Assembly: GCA_021413765.1 (NCBI GenBank)
Contig: JAIOPT010000156.1
Location: 1-32,051 of the forward strand
Direction of reading: 5' to 3'
Origin: Betaproteobacteria bacterium
GTDB lineage: Bacteria > Pseudomonadota > Gammaproteobacteria > Burkholderiales > Gallionellaceae
Length of the DNA stretch: 32,051 bases
Below, in pieces: positions 22,857 through 30,680 of the stretch (positions within the stretch are counted from its first letter, which is position 1; each line of letters starts with the position of its first letter). The notes under the pieces are model-generated. The model searched no databases and was not told where the DNA came from. It saw only the letters and a list, made by a program, of their open reading frames with translations. A program made the translations under genes and the position numbers.

Positions 22857-23670
22857 ATCCCTTTCTGGTTTTTTGGAACCAGGCGTAACCTACCCAAGCG
22901 ACTACCGTGGCGGCAAGGGTATACATGCCCAATCCTGCCCAGTCTGGCAGGCGCCCCCAGATCAGCACTTCTCGCGCTTGCTCGATGATGAAGGTAAGCG
23001 GGTTGACCATTATCCAGGGACGAAATTCTTCCGGTAGGGCAGTCACAGGGTAAAAAATGGGGGAAAGAAACATCATGACCGAGGTGAAGATGCCGATGGT
23101 TTGCCCCACATCACGCAAGAATACGCCCAAGGATGCAAGCATCCAGGCAAGGCCAAGCGTGAGGATGACGATAGGCAGCAGCACAAACGGAGCGAGAGCT
23201 GCCGTCCAGTGCAAATAACCGTTAAACAGGGCAAAAGCAACGAGCAGCACGCCAAGGCTGACGAAGCCATGGAAGAGCGCTGCACCCATGGCAATGACCG
23301 GAAGTATCTCCATCGGGAACACGACCTTTTTGACGTAATTGACGTTGGAAAGGATTAGCGACGGTGCGCGATTAAGTACCTCAGCAAATAATCCATGCAC
23401 GATCATGCCAACAAACAGCACCACGGCAAACTGGGTTTTGCTCTCTTCGCCCCCAACACCCCAGCGGGACTTGAAGATCACGGAGAAAACGAAGGTATAT
23501 ACGGTCAGCATGAACACTGGGTTGAAGAAAGACCAAGCCAGGCCCATGGCAGAGCCTTTATAGCGACCCACTACTTCGCGCTTGGTCATTTGCGCGATGA
23601 GCTGGCGGTTGCGCCAGAGACTTCTCGCCAGTGCCACGAGAGATGTGGGTTGAGCGGCGTGGGGGTTCAT
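22840..23670 (-). CDS. wzm: Polysaccharide ABC exporter permease (ABC-2 type)
   Basis: A 276-residue integral membrane subunit with six predicted membrane segments, partner of the Wzt ATPase. The cytoplasmic N-terminus (SLWRNRQLIAQMTKREVVGRYKGSAMG) with an amphipathic helix is typical of TagG/KpsM/Wzm permeases (PF01061), followed by LAWSFFNPVFMLTVYTFVF. LSNVNYVKKVVFPMEILPV is the coupling-helix region, and FLSPIFYPVTALPEEFRPW is the conserved re-entrant stretch. I chose ATG 23670, which gives the usual length. An AGGGA lies immediately before it, closer than ideal. The reading frame is open up to 23805, but that extension runs through the rfbC remnant in another frame. It is the first intact gene of the minus-strand train. 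Confidence 0.95.
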   Translation of the reverse strand: MNPHAAQPTSLVALARSLWRNRQLIAQMTKREVVGRYKGSAMGLAWSFFNPVFMLTVYTFVFSVIFKSRWGVGGEESKTQFAVVLFVGMIVHGLFAEVLNRAPSLILSNVNYVKKVVFPMEILPVIAMGAALFHGFVSLGVLLVAFALFNGYLHWTAALAPFVLLPIVILTLGLAWMLASLGVFLRDVGQTIGIFTSVMMFLSPIFYPVTALPEEFRPWIMVNPLTFIIEQAREVLIWGRLPDWAGLGMYTLAATVVAWVGYAWFQKTRKGFADVL

Positions 23671-23723
23671 TCCCTGGTGAGTGGTTAGTTGGGAGAGCGA
23701 AGCGAGGGGCCGATCAGAGGGGA

Positions 23724-23854
23724 TCACGCGAAGTGCTCCACTTCTGCCAATAATTTGGCTTGTTGATCTTTTGTGTACAAGGTGGGTTCGCCTTGAATAG
23801 GCCATCGGATGCCAATGGCGGGGTCGTCCCAGGTAGTGCTGCGATCGAGTTCAG
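23724..23854 (-). pseudogene. rfbC: C-terminal remnant of dTDP-4-dehydrorhamnose 3,5-epimerase
   Basis: The minus-strand frame ending in TGA at 23724-23726 reads ELDRSTTWDDPAIGIRWPIQ, then GEPTLYTKDQQAKLLAEVEH. It matches the C-terminus of RfbC/RmlC, where the W-N/D-DPxIGIxWP block is followed by LSxKDxxxxxLxxxE. Only about 43 residues remain; the catalytic His and Tyr and the whole beta-barrel are gone. Upstream it is fused, out of frame, to the first codons of an exonuclease III gene at about 23855. In many O-antigen loci rfbC directly precedes wzm, so this is probably the ancestral neighbour of the exporter, cut off by a deletion that removed the rest of the dTDP-rhamnose genes. Confidence 0.82.
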
Positions 23855-23971
23855 GTGCGCTTTTATTTCCTGCACACAGATAAAGTCGGCCTCTTGATTC
23901 GCCAGCCATGGCAACAAATCCTTGCTGTATACAGAATAAATTCCGTTGAAGTTAATGCTAATTTCGCGCAC
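23855..23971 (-). pseudogene. xth: N-terminal remnant of exodeoxyribonuclease III
   Basis: From a GTG at 23969-23971 the frame reads REISINFNGIYSVYSKDLLP, then WLANQEADFICVQEIKAH, the classic N-terminus of exodeoxyribonuclease III/AP endonucleases (consensus like SxNxNGIRSAxxKG, then WLxxQxADxxCxQExK). The metal-binding Glu in VQEIKAH is retained, but homology stops at about residue 39, where rfbC sequence takes over. GGAGAA lies about 7 bases before the GTG, so the original ribosome binding site and presumably the promoter survive. The fused frame continues for 85 codons in total, ending near 23714, and may be translated as a nonsense chimera. A full-length xth is presumably elsewhere in the genome. 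Confidence 0.85.
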
Positions 23972-24040
23972 TTAAAGTTCTCCATAAGCAAAGCATGTAA
24001 TTATAATGGCGGTAAGTCTAAAATTTCTGATCTATTTGCC
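23972..24040. promoter_or_regulatory. Divergent intergenic region of the former pyrE/xth pair
   Basis: These 69 AT-rich bases separate the 5' ends of the xth remnant (minus) and the pyrE remnant (plus). A TATAAT hexamer occurs on the plus strand at 24002-24007, and another on the minus strand at 24005-24000, in the overlapping sequence AATTATAAT. Each is 20 to 40 bases from the corresponding start codon, a sensible -10 position. No good -35 hexamer is visible in either direction. If active, this region now faces wzm and the 23-kb train on one side, and the GT4/WcaJ-type arm on the other. Confidence 0.4.
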
Positions 24041-24264
24041 ATGTCTCATTTTCGCCAGGATTTCATCCGTTTCAACATCGGACAAGAGGTGTTGCATTTC
24101 GGTAAACTCAAAACCAAAGCTGGCCGTACAGCCCTGCTTACAAAGGTATTCAGCTCGTCGCAAGAACGGCCACTGGTCTAGGAATATGGCCTAATGTGCC
24201 TTACTGTTTTAATTGCAAGGACGCCAAAGGTCATGATGAAGACGGTAGCACGGTTGATGGTCGA
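24041..24264 (+). pseudogene. pyrE: Internally deleted, frameshifted orotate phosphoribosyltransferase
   Basis: The plus strand reads, from ATG 24041, MSHFRQDFIRFNIGQEVLHF followed by GKLKTKAGR, the N-terminus of PyrE (E. coli: RQFIEFALSKQVLKFGEF, then TLKSGR). At about 24128 the frame changes. From 24133 it reads PAYKGIQLVA, then NVPYCFNCKDAKGHDEDG, the middle of PyrE (GPAYKGI, then LPYCFNRKEAKDHGEGG). About 40 codons between the two parts are missing. The PRPP-binding DDVxTAG block and everything after it are not recognisable. The conserved Arg of FNRKEAK is Cys here, a further sign of decay. In pseudomonads pyrE lies divergently beside the exonuclease-III-like crc gene, and the same pairing explains the layout here. 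Confidence 0.85.
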
Positions 24265-24416
24265 AGCGTTAAAACAAGGTTTTTCAGGCCCGATTAGCCA
24301 TAAGAATTGGTCGCCGGTGATGATGGGGGCTTGTAATGCACGCGCCAAACTATCCTCATATGTATATTTTGGAAAGGATGAGACAGTTTCGGATGCCTAA
24401 TATTAAAGTGCAGAAT

Positions 24417-25571
24417 ATGAAAGTGGCTGTAATTCATGATTGGCTAACAGTCTATGCGGGAGCCGAGCGTGTTCTGGAACAAATATTATTATGCTATCCA
24501 AATGCTGATTTATATAGCGTGGTAGATTTTATCCCACCCGGGAAACGAGGTTTTCTGCTGGGAAAAACAGCAACAACTTCGTTTGTACAAAACTTGCCTT
24601 TCGCCAGAACTAAATACAGACAGTATTTATCCTTGATGCCTTTGGCTGTTGAACAGTTCGACCTGTCCGGCTATGACTTGGTAATTTCCTGCAGTCATGC
24701 GGTCGCAAAAGGCGTTATTACAGGACCGGATCAGCTTCATATTAGTTATGTTAATTCGCCTATGCGTTATGCGTGGGATTTGCAGCATCAATATTTAAGA
24801 AATTCGGGTTTGGACAAGGGTGTCAAGGGGTGGGTTGCCAAATGGCTACTGCACAAGATGCGATTGTGGGATGTTAGAACCGCGAATGGTGTTGATTGCT
24901 TTATAGCAAACTCTCAATTTATCAGACGGCGAATTTGGAAAACCTATCGCCGCGATGCTGCGGTAATTTATCCGCCGGTGGAAATTTCGAAATTTACCTT
25001 ACGCGAAGACAAGGAAGATTTTTATCTGACAGCTTCTCGTCTGGTGCCTTACAAAAAAATTGATTTGATCGCGGAAGCTTTTACGGCTATGCCGGAACAA
25101 AAATTGGTCATTATTGGCAACGGACCGGAAATGCAGAAAGTCAGAGCGAAGGCGGGGCCAAATGTAACAGTGCTGGGATATCAGATTGATGATGTTATGT
25201 GTAATTACATGCAGCGCGCCAAAGCGTTTGTATTTGCCGCAGAGGAGGATTTCGGCATTACCCCATTGGAAGCACAGGCTTGTGGTACGCCAGTAATTGC
25301 ATATGGCAAGGGCGGTGTCTTGGAAACAATTCGCGGCCTGGATGATGAACAACCGACCGGGGTGTTTTTTGCTGAGCAATCCATTCAAGCCATTAAGGCA
25401 GCAGTAACTTCTTTTGAACAGGAAGCCGCTCGTATTTTGCCAATGTCCTGTCGTAATAATGCCTGCCATTTTGCGCCCGAGAGATTTCGTGCAGAGTTCA
25501 TGACGTGCGTAAAAAATGAGTGGAATCGATTTCAGCTGTCACAGACGACAGCCGCGTCGGACATAATGTAA
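24417..25571 (+). CDS. Family 4 glycosyltransferase (WbaZ-like)
   Basis: A 384-residue GT-B enzyme. MKVAVIHDWLTVYAGAERVLEQ is the signature N-terminus of WbaZ/mannosyltransferase-like GT4 proteins. ISYVNSPMRYAWDLQ follows near residue 120, and the donor domain contains SRLVPYKKIDLIAEAF and AEEDFGITPLEAQACGTPVIAYGKGG with both E-x7-E glutamates intact, unlike the minus-strand GT4s. I prefer the ATG at 24417 because the family starts there, although no strong Shine-Dalgarno is seen; in-frame ATGs exist at 24336, 24378 and 24393. It is the first gene of the plus-strand arm, 152 bp after the pyrE remnant, and that gap holds nothing I recognise. The WcaJ-like gene starts 5 bp after its stop. Probable role: adding the second sugar, perhaps mannose, to the primed lipid. 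Confidence 0.92.
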   Translation: MKVAVIHDWLTVYAGAERVLEQILLCYPNADLYSVVDFIPPGKRGFLLGKTATTSFVQNLPFARTKYRQYLSLMPLAVEQFDLSGYDLVISCSHAVAKGVITGPDQLHISYVNSPMRYAWDLQHQYLRNSGLDKGVKGWVAKWLLHKMRLWDVRTANGVDCFIANSQFIRRRIWKTYRRDAAVIYPPVEISKFTLREDKEDFYLTASRLVPYKKIDLIAEAFTAMPEQKLVIIGNGPEMQKVRAKAGPNVTVLGYQIDDVMCNYMQRAKAFVFAAEEDFGITPLEAQACGTPVIAYGKGGVLETIRGLDDEQPTGVFFAEQSIQAIKAAVTSFEQEAARILPMSCRNNACHFAPERFRAEFMTCVKNEWNRFQLSQTTAASDIM

Positions 25572-25576
25572 TTGCC

Positions 25577-26986
25577 ATGAACTCGCGCAGCCTGCTCAAA
25601 GAAAATGCTGGCATTCTTGAATTAGCCCAGCGTTTCCTGGACCCTTTTGTAGTGGTAGTCACCGGAATGCTCCTTTACGCGATCAGGTTCGAGTCTTGGG
25701 ATTTTCCGATGAATTACGTTTTTGTACTAATCGGTGCGTTTCTGTTTTGCCTCGCAGTATTCCCATTTTTCGACCTATACCGCCCCCGTCGGGGTGCCAG
25801 TCTGTGGGCTGAAATACAGATATTGGCGAGTGCCTGGACAGTGGTTTGCGTGGGATTGATCATTGTGCTGTTTGTCACCAAGTCAAGTACATATTTTTCC
25901 CGTATATGGATTGGCCAGTGGGCAGTGACGGGGTTCGTCTCTTTGGTCGCTTTCAGGGTGGTATTGAGAGTCGGACTGCGCTTTTTCCGCCGCCGTGGTT
26001 TCAATCTACGTTTTATCGCCATCGCCGGCGCAGGGAAACTGGGGCGTGACGTAGCGCACCGCCTCGCCGCTTCACCGTGGACGGGCTTGAAAGTTGTAAG
26101 TTTTTATGATGATGATCCGCGGATGCAGAGACAAGTGTTCGAAGACGTTCCGGTTCGTGGTGGCCTGCATCTCCTTCCCCAAGAAGTAGTGGAACTTGGT
26201 ATTGACCAAGTATGGATCGCCCTGCCGTTGCAACATGATAAGCAGGTCAAATCACTGGTGGCGCATTTGAGTCGCTTGCCGGTGCAGGTCACCTTCATTC
26301 CAGACATTTACGGGGTTCACTTACTCAACCATTCCATCGGCGAGGTGGCCGGTTTTCCGGTCATCCATCTGTTGGAATCACCCTTGTCTGGGGTACAGGG
26401 TATTATTAAAGCCATCGAGGATAAAATTCTGGCGGCATTAATTCTGTTGGTGGCCAGTCCTCTCATGTTGATTATCATAATCGGGATCAAACTCAATTCT
26501 CCTGGGCCCATTTTCTTCAGGCAGCTACGTGGCGGATTGCACGGTGAACGTATCTGGGTTTGGAAATTCCGCACCATGAAACATCATGCCGAACCGTCTG
26601 AAAAAGTGCCTCAAGCGATGCCCGGCGATCACCGCATTACTGTCATTGGAGCTTTTCTGCGACGCACAAGCCTGGACGAATTACCTCAGCTTTTTAATGT
26701 GTTAAAGGGTGACATGTCAATTGTAGGACCCCGTCCGCATGCGGTGGCACATGACGAATTTTACCAGCAACAAATTGATGCCTACATGCTGCGACATCAC
26801 ATCAAGCCGGGCATTACGGGTTGGGCGCAGGTTAACGGCTGGCGAGGCGAAACGGGAGAGATCGAAAAAATGGAAATGCGAGTAAAATACGATCTCTATT
26901 ACATTAACAACTGGTCTTTATGGTTCGACCTGCGGATTATTTTTATGACGGTTTTTATGATGATCACTGGCAAAAATGCGCATTAA
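25577..26986 (+). CDS. Polyprenyl-phosphate glycosyl-1-phosphate transferase (WcaJ-like initiating enzyme)
   Basis: A 469-residue initiating phosphoglycosyltransferase that moves a hexose-1-phosphate (probably glucose or galactose) from a UDP-sugar to undecaprenyl phosphate. It has four N-terminal membrane segments (about 17-120), a cytoplasmic Rossmann-like domain (FIAIAGAGKLGRDVAHRLA, about 145-165), and a fifth, re-entrant membrane segment (LAALILLVASPLMLIIIIGI, about 295-315). The catalytic PGT domain follows, with RQLRGGLHGERIWVWKFRTM, the Asp-Glu pair in RTSLDELPQLFNVLKGDMSIVGPRP, and KPGITGWAQVNGWRGET. The ATG at 25577 gives the family's typical start (LLKENAGILELAQRFLDP). An in-frame GTG at 25520 lies within the GT4 gene. 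It starts assembly of the glycan made by this locus or a second one. Confidence 0.95.
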   Translation: MNSRSLLKENAGILELAQRFLDPFVVVVTGMLLYAIRFESWDFPMNYVFVLIGAFLFCLAVFPFFDLYRPRRGASLWAEIQILASAWTVVCVGLIIVLFVTKSSTYFSRIWIGQWAVTGFVSLVAFRVVLRVGLRFFRRRGFNLRFIAIAGAGKLGRDVAHRLAASPWTGLKVVSFYDDDPRMQRQVFEDVPVRGGLHLLPQEVVELGIDQVWIALPLQHDKQVKSLVAHLSRLPVQVTFIPDIYGVHLLNHSIGEVAGFPVIHLLESPLSGVQGIIKAIEDKILAALILLVASPLMLIIIIGIKLNSPGPIFFRQLRGGLHGERIWVWKFRTMKHHAEPSEKVPQAMPGDHRITVIGAFLRRTSLDELPQLFNVLKGDMSIVGPRPHAVAHDEFYQQQIDAYMLRHHIKPGITGWAQVNGWRGETGEIEKMEMRVKYDLYYINNWSLWFDLRIIFMTVFMMITGKNAH

Positions 26987-27048
26987 GTATTAAGTTCTGT
27001 ATGTATTTTAAATCCGCTATGTCATTTTTTAATTGAAAATATTATGGT

Positions 27049-28236
27049 ATGCCCATTCAACTTGAACCCCACTCTGTACCTCATAAAAAGATCCTGCGCC
27101 AAGAGTGGCTAGCTCTACCTCTGCTATTTTTTACGAGCGCTTTGATATTGTCGCTTGTCTACCTTCAACATAGCTGGTCAGGAAAATGGATGAACGACGC
27201 CAAGCCTTTAAGTTGGAACGGTGCGGCACTCACCATGAACAAGGGCCAAGGTGATACCGACCAAGGCAAACTGGTAATCAAGGCGCTAACGGATCAGGGT
27301 ATTGCTGTTGCTTCACTATCCCCGCCTACTTTTCAGGCAAAGAATTATCCCACCATCAACTGGTCTGTTTCAGGTGCCACTCCAAACGTTGAAATGGAAT
27401 TTTTGTGGCGCACTGCGGATAATCGTGTTTTTGTGCGCCCGCTTGTTTGGGCAGCTAATACCTTGGAGCCATTGGAGGTAGCGGAAGATGAAAATTGGCG
27501 CGGGCAAATTATAGACTTGGCTATCATTATTAAGGGAACGCTGGCCGCACCGATTTTTGTAAATGGTGTTTCACTTGAGCCTGCGTCTTTGCCAGGAGCG
27601 CTATCAAACATGGTGAAAAAATGGTTTGCGCTTGACCAATGGCAAGCAACTTCGATCAACTTTGTAGACGGAGATGCCATCGACAAAAAGGTCTCTCCTG
27701 TTTTAGTCATCGCCGCGATTATATTGCTGGCACTGGCCTTGAATTTAATCTTGTCCATAGCAAAAATCATGCCCCTAAATGTTGCCATGGTTTGGGGCAT
27801 GGTATTTCTCGGCTGGTTCATACTGGATATCCGTTGGCAGGCAAACTTATTTCAGCAGCTGGGTCTGACACACCAGCAATTTGCCGGCAAAACCTGGGAA
27901 AACAAACATCTTGCTGACGAAGATGCCGCCTTGTTCGACTTCATGAGGAAAGTAAAAGCAGCGCTGCCTCCTGCAAATGGTCGCATCCTATATTTTTCCG
28001 ATGACGCTTACTCGCGGGGAAAGGGTGCTTACCATTTATATCCTCATAATGTTCTAGCTCGTAATGATTTGCCTCCGGCATCGCAGATCAAAACCGGGGA
28101 CTATATTGCCCTGTTCGCAAAAAAGGGCGTGAAATATGATCGTTCACATCAATTACTGATATGGAGTGATGAGCAATCTCAAAAAGTCGATTTGTTGTTC
28201 TTGGCTGAAGGCAATGCATTGTTCAAGGTGCGTTGA
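27049..28236 (+). CDS. Membrane protein of unknown function with periplasmic and C-terminal soluble domains
   Basis: A 395-residue protein. One membrane segment lies at about 22-41 (LALPLLFFTSALILSLVYL), followed by a roughly 170-residue, probably periplasmic, beta-rich domain. Two more membrane segments lie at about 220-260, then a C-terminal soluble domain of 130 residues (FAGKTWENKHLADEDAALFD, then GRILYFSDDAY and YHLYPHNVLARNDLPP). I do not recognise the family. The C-terminal stretch looks like the soluble domain that often trails membrane glycosyltransferases or polymerases, so this may be a split partner of the next gene, whose ATG directly follows the TGA here. No clear ribosome binding site precedes the ATG. 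The gap of 62 bp to the upstream gene is AT-rich. Confidence 0.72.
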   Translation: MPIQLEPHSVPHKKILRQEWLALPLLFFTSALILSLVYLQHSWSGKWMNDAKPLSWNGAALTMNKGQGDTDQGKLVIKALTDQGIAVASLSPPTFQAKNYPTINWSVSGATPNVEMEFLWRTADNRVFVRPLVWAANTLEPLEVAEDENWRGQIIDLAIIIKGTLAAPIFVNGVSLEPASLPGALSNMVKKWFALDQWQATSINFVDGDAIDKKVSPVLVIAAIILLALALNLILSIAKIMPLNVAMVWGMVFLGWFILDIRWQANLFQQLGLTHQQFAGKTWENKHLADEDAALFDFMRKVKAALPPANGRILYFSDDAYSRGKGAYHLYPHNVLARNDLPPASQIKTGDYIALFAKKGVKYDRSHQLLIWSDEQSQKVDLLFLAEGNALFKVR

Positions 28237-29616
28237 ATGGAATTAATTACGTTAGTGGCTGGCTTGTGTTTGCCTTGGCTATTAGGGGTAGTGTGGTTAC
28301 GTGCACCTTGGCTCAGGGCCACCGGGATCACATGGCCGACGCTTTTGGGGTATGGCTATCTGGGTGGAATATTATTAACCACGCTTGTGATGCGTTTGCT
28401 GGATGTGCTGGGTATCCGTCTTGGTTTCTTCAGTATTGGACTTGCACTTTTATTATTAACAGTGGCCGGTTCTTGGCTTGGTCGTAACGAACCTTGGCGA
28501 ATCAGGCGGCCCGGAGCAGATTGGCACAGCTTGGCCGGGTGGCGAAAAATCGCGTATGCCATCGTGTTGGCCACTATTTTGATACGGCTGGCAGGGCTGG
28601 GGCTGGAGATTGTGTGGCGCCCGCTATTTCCTTGGGATGCCTGGTCGCAGTGGGCGTCCAAGGCCCGGGTTTGGTATGAGCTTGGACACTTGGCGACATT
28701 CGTGCCCACTGACGTTTGGCTTGGTGGCGAATTGGCAGGCGCTTACACTGATGCAGCCCCCCACTACCCCCCTGCCATACCGCTAATACAAGTATGGACG
28801 AGCTACAGCTTGGGCAGATGGGACGATACGCTGATGAACCTGCCTTGGTTACTATGCGCGGTTGCCTTGGGCTTGGCGTTTTATGGTCAGGCCAGGCAAT
28901 GGCAGATGTCACCATTGTTTGCTCTGATGTTTACCTATTTCCTGCTTTCACTTCCCATCCTGGATGTTCATGTGGCTTTGGCAGGATATGCGGATTTATT
29001 TATGGGGGCGATTTACGGCTTGTCAGCAATGGCTTTTTTCCACTGGACCAGGAAGCGCGATTTCTGGCAGGGGATCATGGCATTGCTGTTTGGGTTAGGG
29101 TGCATCTTGATCAAGCAACCTGGCATTGTATGGGCGTTGACTTTTCTTCCCGCATTGTTGATTGTGTACATGCCTCGTGCTGGGCTAGTGGGGACATCCG
29201 TGCTGGCAGCAGCAGGCGTTGCAACTTTGTTTATTTTTGATGAAAAAGATTTTCATTTGTTTGGTTATCACGTGCATCTGCGCTTCGCGGCGGATTGGCA
29301 GCCATTTTGGCAAAATATGATGGTGATGGACAACTGGCACCTGCTCTGGTACCTGGTAGCGACGGCGCTTGTTTTGTCGTTTCCGCGGCTTCTTGCCCCC
29401 TCTTTTCGGAGCATGACAGTTTTGCTGCTCTCCGCTGTTTCGTTTCTAGGGGTAGTTTTCTTTTTTACCCATGTTCAAGCATGGGCGGAAGACTACACTA
29501 CGATCAATCGTGCTTTATTGCATATCGTGCCCATGCTTTTGTTTTATGTGATGGTACTGTTCCGGGAAGCTGTCAGTCTCCCGATAGTCCTGAATGTCCG
29601 CCGAAAGTTAACGTAA
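28237..29616 (+). CDS. Polytopic membrane protein, GT-C glycosyltransferase-like
   Basis: A 459-residue membrane protein with about eleven hydrophobic segments. The first large outside loop (about residues 128-190) contains RPLFPWDAWSQWASKARVWYE and PHYPPAIPLIQVW. The D-x-W pattern and a following P-H-Y-P-P are what GT-C enzymes of the dolichyl-phosphate-mannose mannosyltransferase group show in their catalytic loop. The sugar donor is probably a polyprenyl-phosphate hexose. The start codon directly follows the previous stop, with AAGGTG nine bases upstream, so the two genes are translationally coupled and may form one complex. It ends the plus-strand arm and converges on the btuF-like gene 90 bp away. 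The GT-C assignment is inference from motif and topology. Confidence 0.75.
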   Translation: MELITLVAGLCLPWLLGVVWLRAPWLRATGITWPTLLGYGYLGGILLTTLVMRLLDVLGIRLGFFSIGLALLLLTVAGSWLGRNEPWRIRRPGADWHSLAGWRKIAYAIVLATILIRLAGLGLEIVWRPLFPWDAWSQWASKARVWYELGHLATFVPTDVWLGGELAGAYTDAAPHYPPAIPLIQVWTSYSLGRWDDTLMNLPWLLCAVALGLAFYGQARQWQMSPLFALMFTYFLLSLPILDVHVALAGYADLFMGAIYGLSAMAFFHWTRKRDFWQGIMALLFGLGCILIKQPGIVWALTFLPALLIVYMPRAGLVGTSVLAAAGVATLFIFDEKDFHLFGYHVHLRFAADWQPFWQNMMVMDNWHLLWYLVATALVLSFPRLLAPSFRSMTVLLLSAVSFLGVVFFFTHVQAWAEDYTTINRALLHIVPMLLFYVMVLFREAVSLPIVLNVRRKLT

Positions 29617-29659
29617 TTGTCATGACGAAAAATGGTACTCAGTGTAATTCGCCCAATAA

Positions 29660-29691
29660 TAATTAAAAGCATGCGGCGCATTCGCTACGCA
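29660..29691 (-). terminator. Possible terminator after the btuF-like gene
   Basis: In the 90-bp gap between convergent genes, an imperfect hairpin (72-75 with 88-91 and 78-79 with 84-85 of the 29600s, two mismatched pairs between, loop ATTC) is followed on the minus strand by the T-rich run GCTTTTAATTATTATT. That order fits termination of minus-strand transcription from btuF. On the plus strand no T-run follows. Confidence 0.35.
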
Positions 29692-29706
29692 AAGTGCTTA
29701 AACCCA

Positions 29707-30618
29707 TTAATGACGAGCTGACTCTATTTGTTCGCATATCCGTTTTGCACCAAGCAGAATGCGCGGCGTGGAGCGGCTGATCAGATCCGGATGAATGAAA
29801 GCCATTTGGCCTTGCCGGGCAGCAATCAACGGCAACCCGCGCCATATTTTTTTTGTCTCTTCTTCCTGTTCATGCGTGGCAGCGACAGCCAACATCACCT
29901 GCGGATTTTCTTTTACCAATGCCTCGTTCGAAATGGCAAGAGTCAACAGGGGCACAGCGGCAAATACGTTCTGTGCACCGCACAAACGCAGCACGTCACT
30001 GATGATATGTGCATCATTGACTGTAAGTAGCGGCGCTGCGGCTATTTGAAAATAAGCGCGCACCTTAGTGCGCCCGGCATATTGCCGGTGCAAGGTATCA
30101 AGCTGCTGCACGAAGGCGTGCGCAGCGGCTTCGGCTACTGTCTCATTGCCGGCAATGCGTCCCAGCAAGCGCAATACCTTGGCAATATCATCAAGACGGC
30201 GTGGCTCCAGCACTAGCACTTTCAACTTCAGCTTTTCAAAAGTGGCGCGGTCACGCGATGATAGGCTGCTGCCCCACGCTAGCACCAGATCGGGTTTTAA
30301 CGCGACCATACGCTCCCAGTCGAGTCGAAATGCATCGCCTACTTGCGGCAGTTGTTTGGCTTGCTGTGGATAGTCGCTGTATGCCGTAACCGCCACCATA
30401 TGACTGCCCATACCTGCGGCATAAGCCAGTTCGGTAAGATTGGGAGCTAACGAGATAATGCGTTGCGGCTGTGTGGCAAAGACTACATGCGTGCCACTGA
30501 CATGGGTGACAGCAAATGGTGTCGTGGCCTGCGAAGTTGCGCAAAACAACAGTAGGCAGAAAAAAATTGCATGCTTTACAACAACAAAATTACTTGCACC
30601 TTCGCTTCTCGAACTCAT
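29707..30618 (-). CDS. btuF: Cobalamin ABC transporter substrate-binding protein-like
   Basis: A periplasmic binding protein of the helical-backbone (class III) type, 303 residues from the chosen ATG. A signal peptide (hydrophobic core AIFFCLLLFCATSQA, cleavage after SQA) is followed by TTPFAVTHVSG, then the family core RIISLAPNLTELAYAAGMG, VAVTAYSDYPQQAKQLPQVG and LDWERMVALKPDLVLAWGS, all typical of BtuF and related cobalamin or haem/siderophore carriers. It has no lipobox. The reading frame is open to a GTG at 30684 that overlaps the upstream aroA-type stop as GTGA, so a longer, coupled start is possible, but the ATG at 30618 puts the signal peptide closer to the N-terminus. No transporter permease or ATPase is nearby, so the ligand is not certain. 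Confidence 0.87.
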   Translation of the reverse strand: MSSRSEGASNFVVVKHAIFFCLLLFCATSQATTPFAVTHVSGTHVVFATQPQRIISLAPNLTELAYAAGMGSHMVAVTAYSDYPQQAKQLPQVGDAFRLDWERMVALKPDLVLAWGSSLSSRDRATFEKLKLKVLVLEPRRLDDIAKVLRLLGRIAGNETVAEAAAHAFVQQLDTLHRQYAGRTKVRAYFQIAAAPLLTVNDAHIISDVLRLCGAQNVFAAVPLLTLAISNEALVKENPQVMLAVAATHEQEEETKKIWRGLPLIAARQGQMAFIHPDLISRSTPRILLGAKRICEQIESARH

Positions 30619-30680
30619 CTCCAGCAAGCGAGATAAATAAAGCGAAGGGAGCGAACCAGGCTGAAATGGAAGGCCTCCGT

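Noticed and set aside
24265-24416. Gap between the pyrE remnant and the plus-strand GT4, considered for further pyrE 3' sequence or a small gene
   Set aside because: No frame gives the PyrE DDVxTAG block or another motif I recognise. A short open frame at 24194-24400 has no recognisable features.
30599-30648. Inverted repeat CCTTCGCT / AGCGAAGG around the btuF start, considered as a cobalamin riboswitch or operator
   Set aside because: The arms are only 8 bp with a 34-base loop, and none of the conserved B12-box sequence is visible. It also lies partly within the possible coding region.
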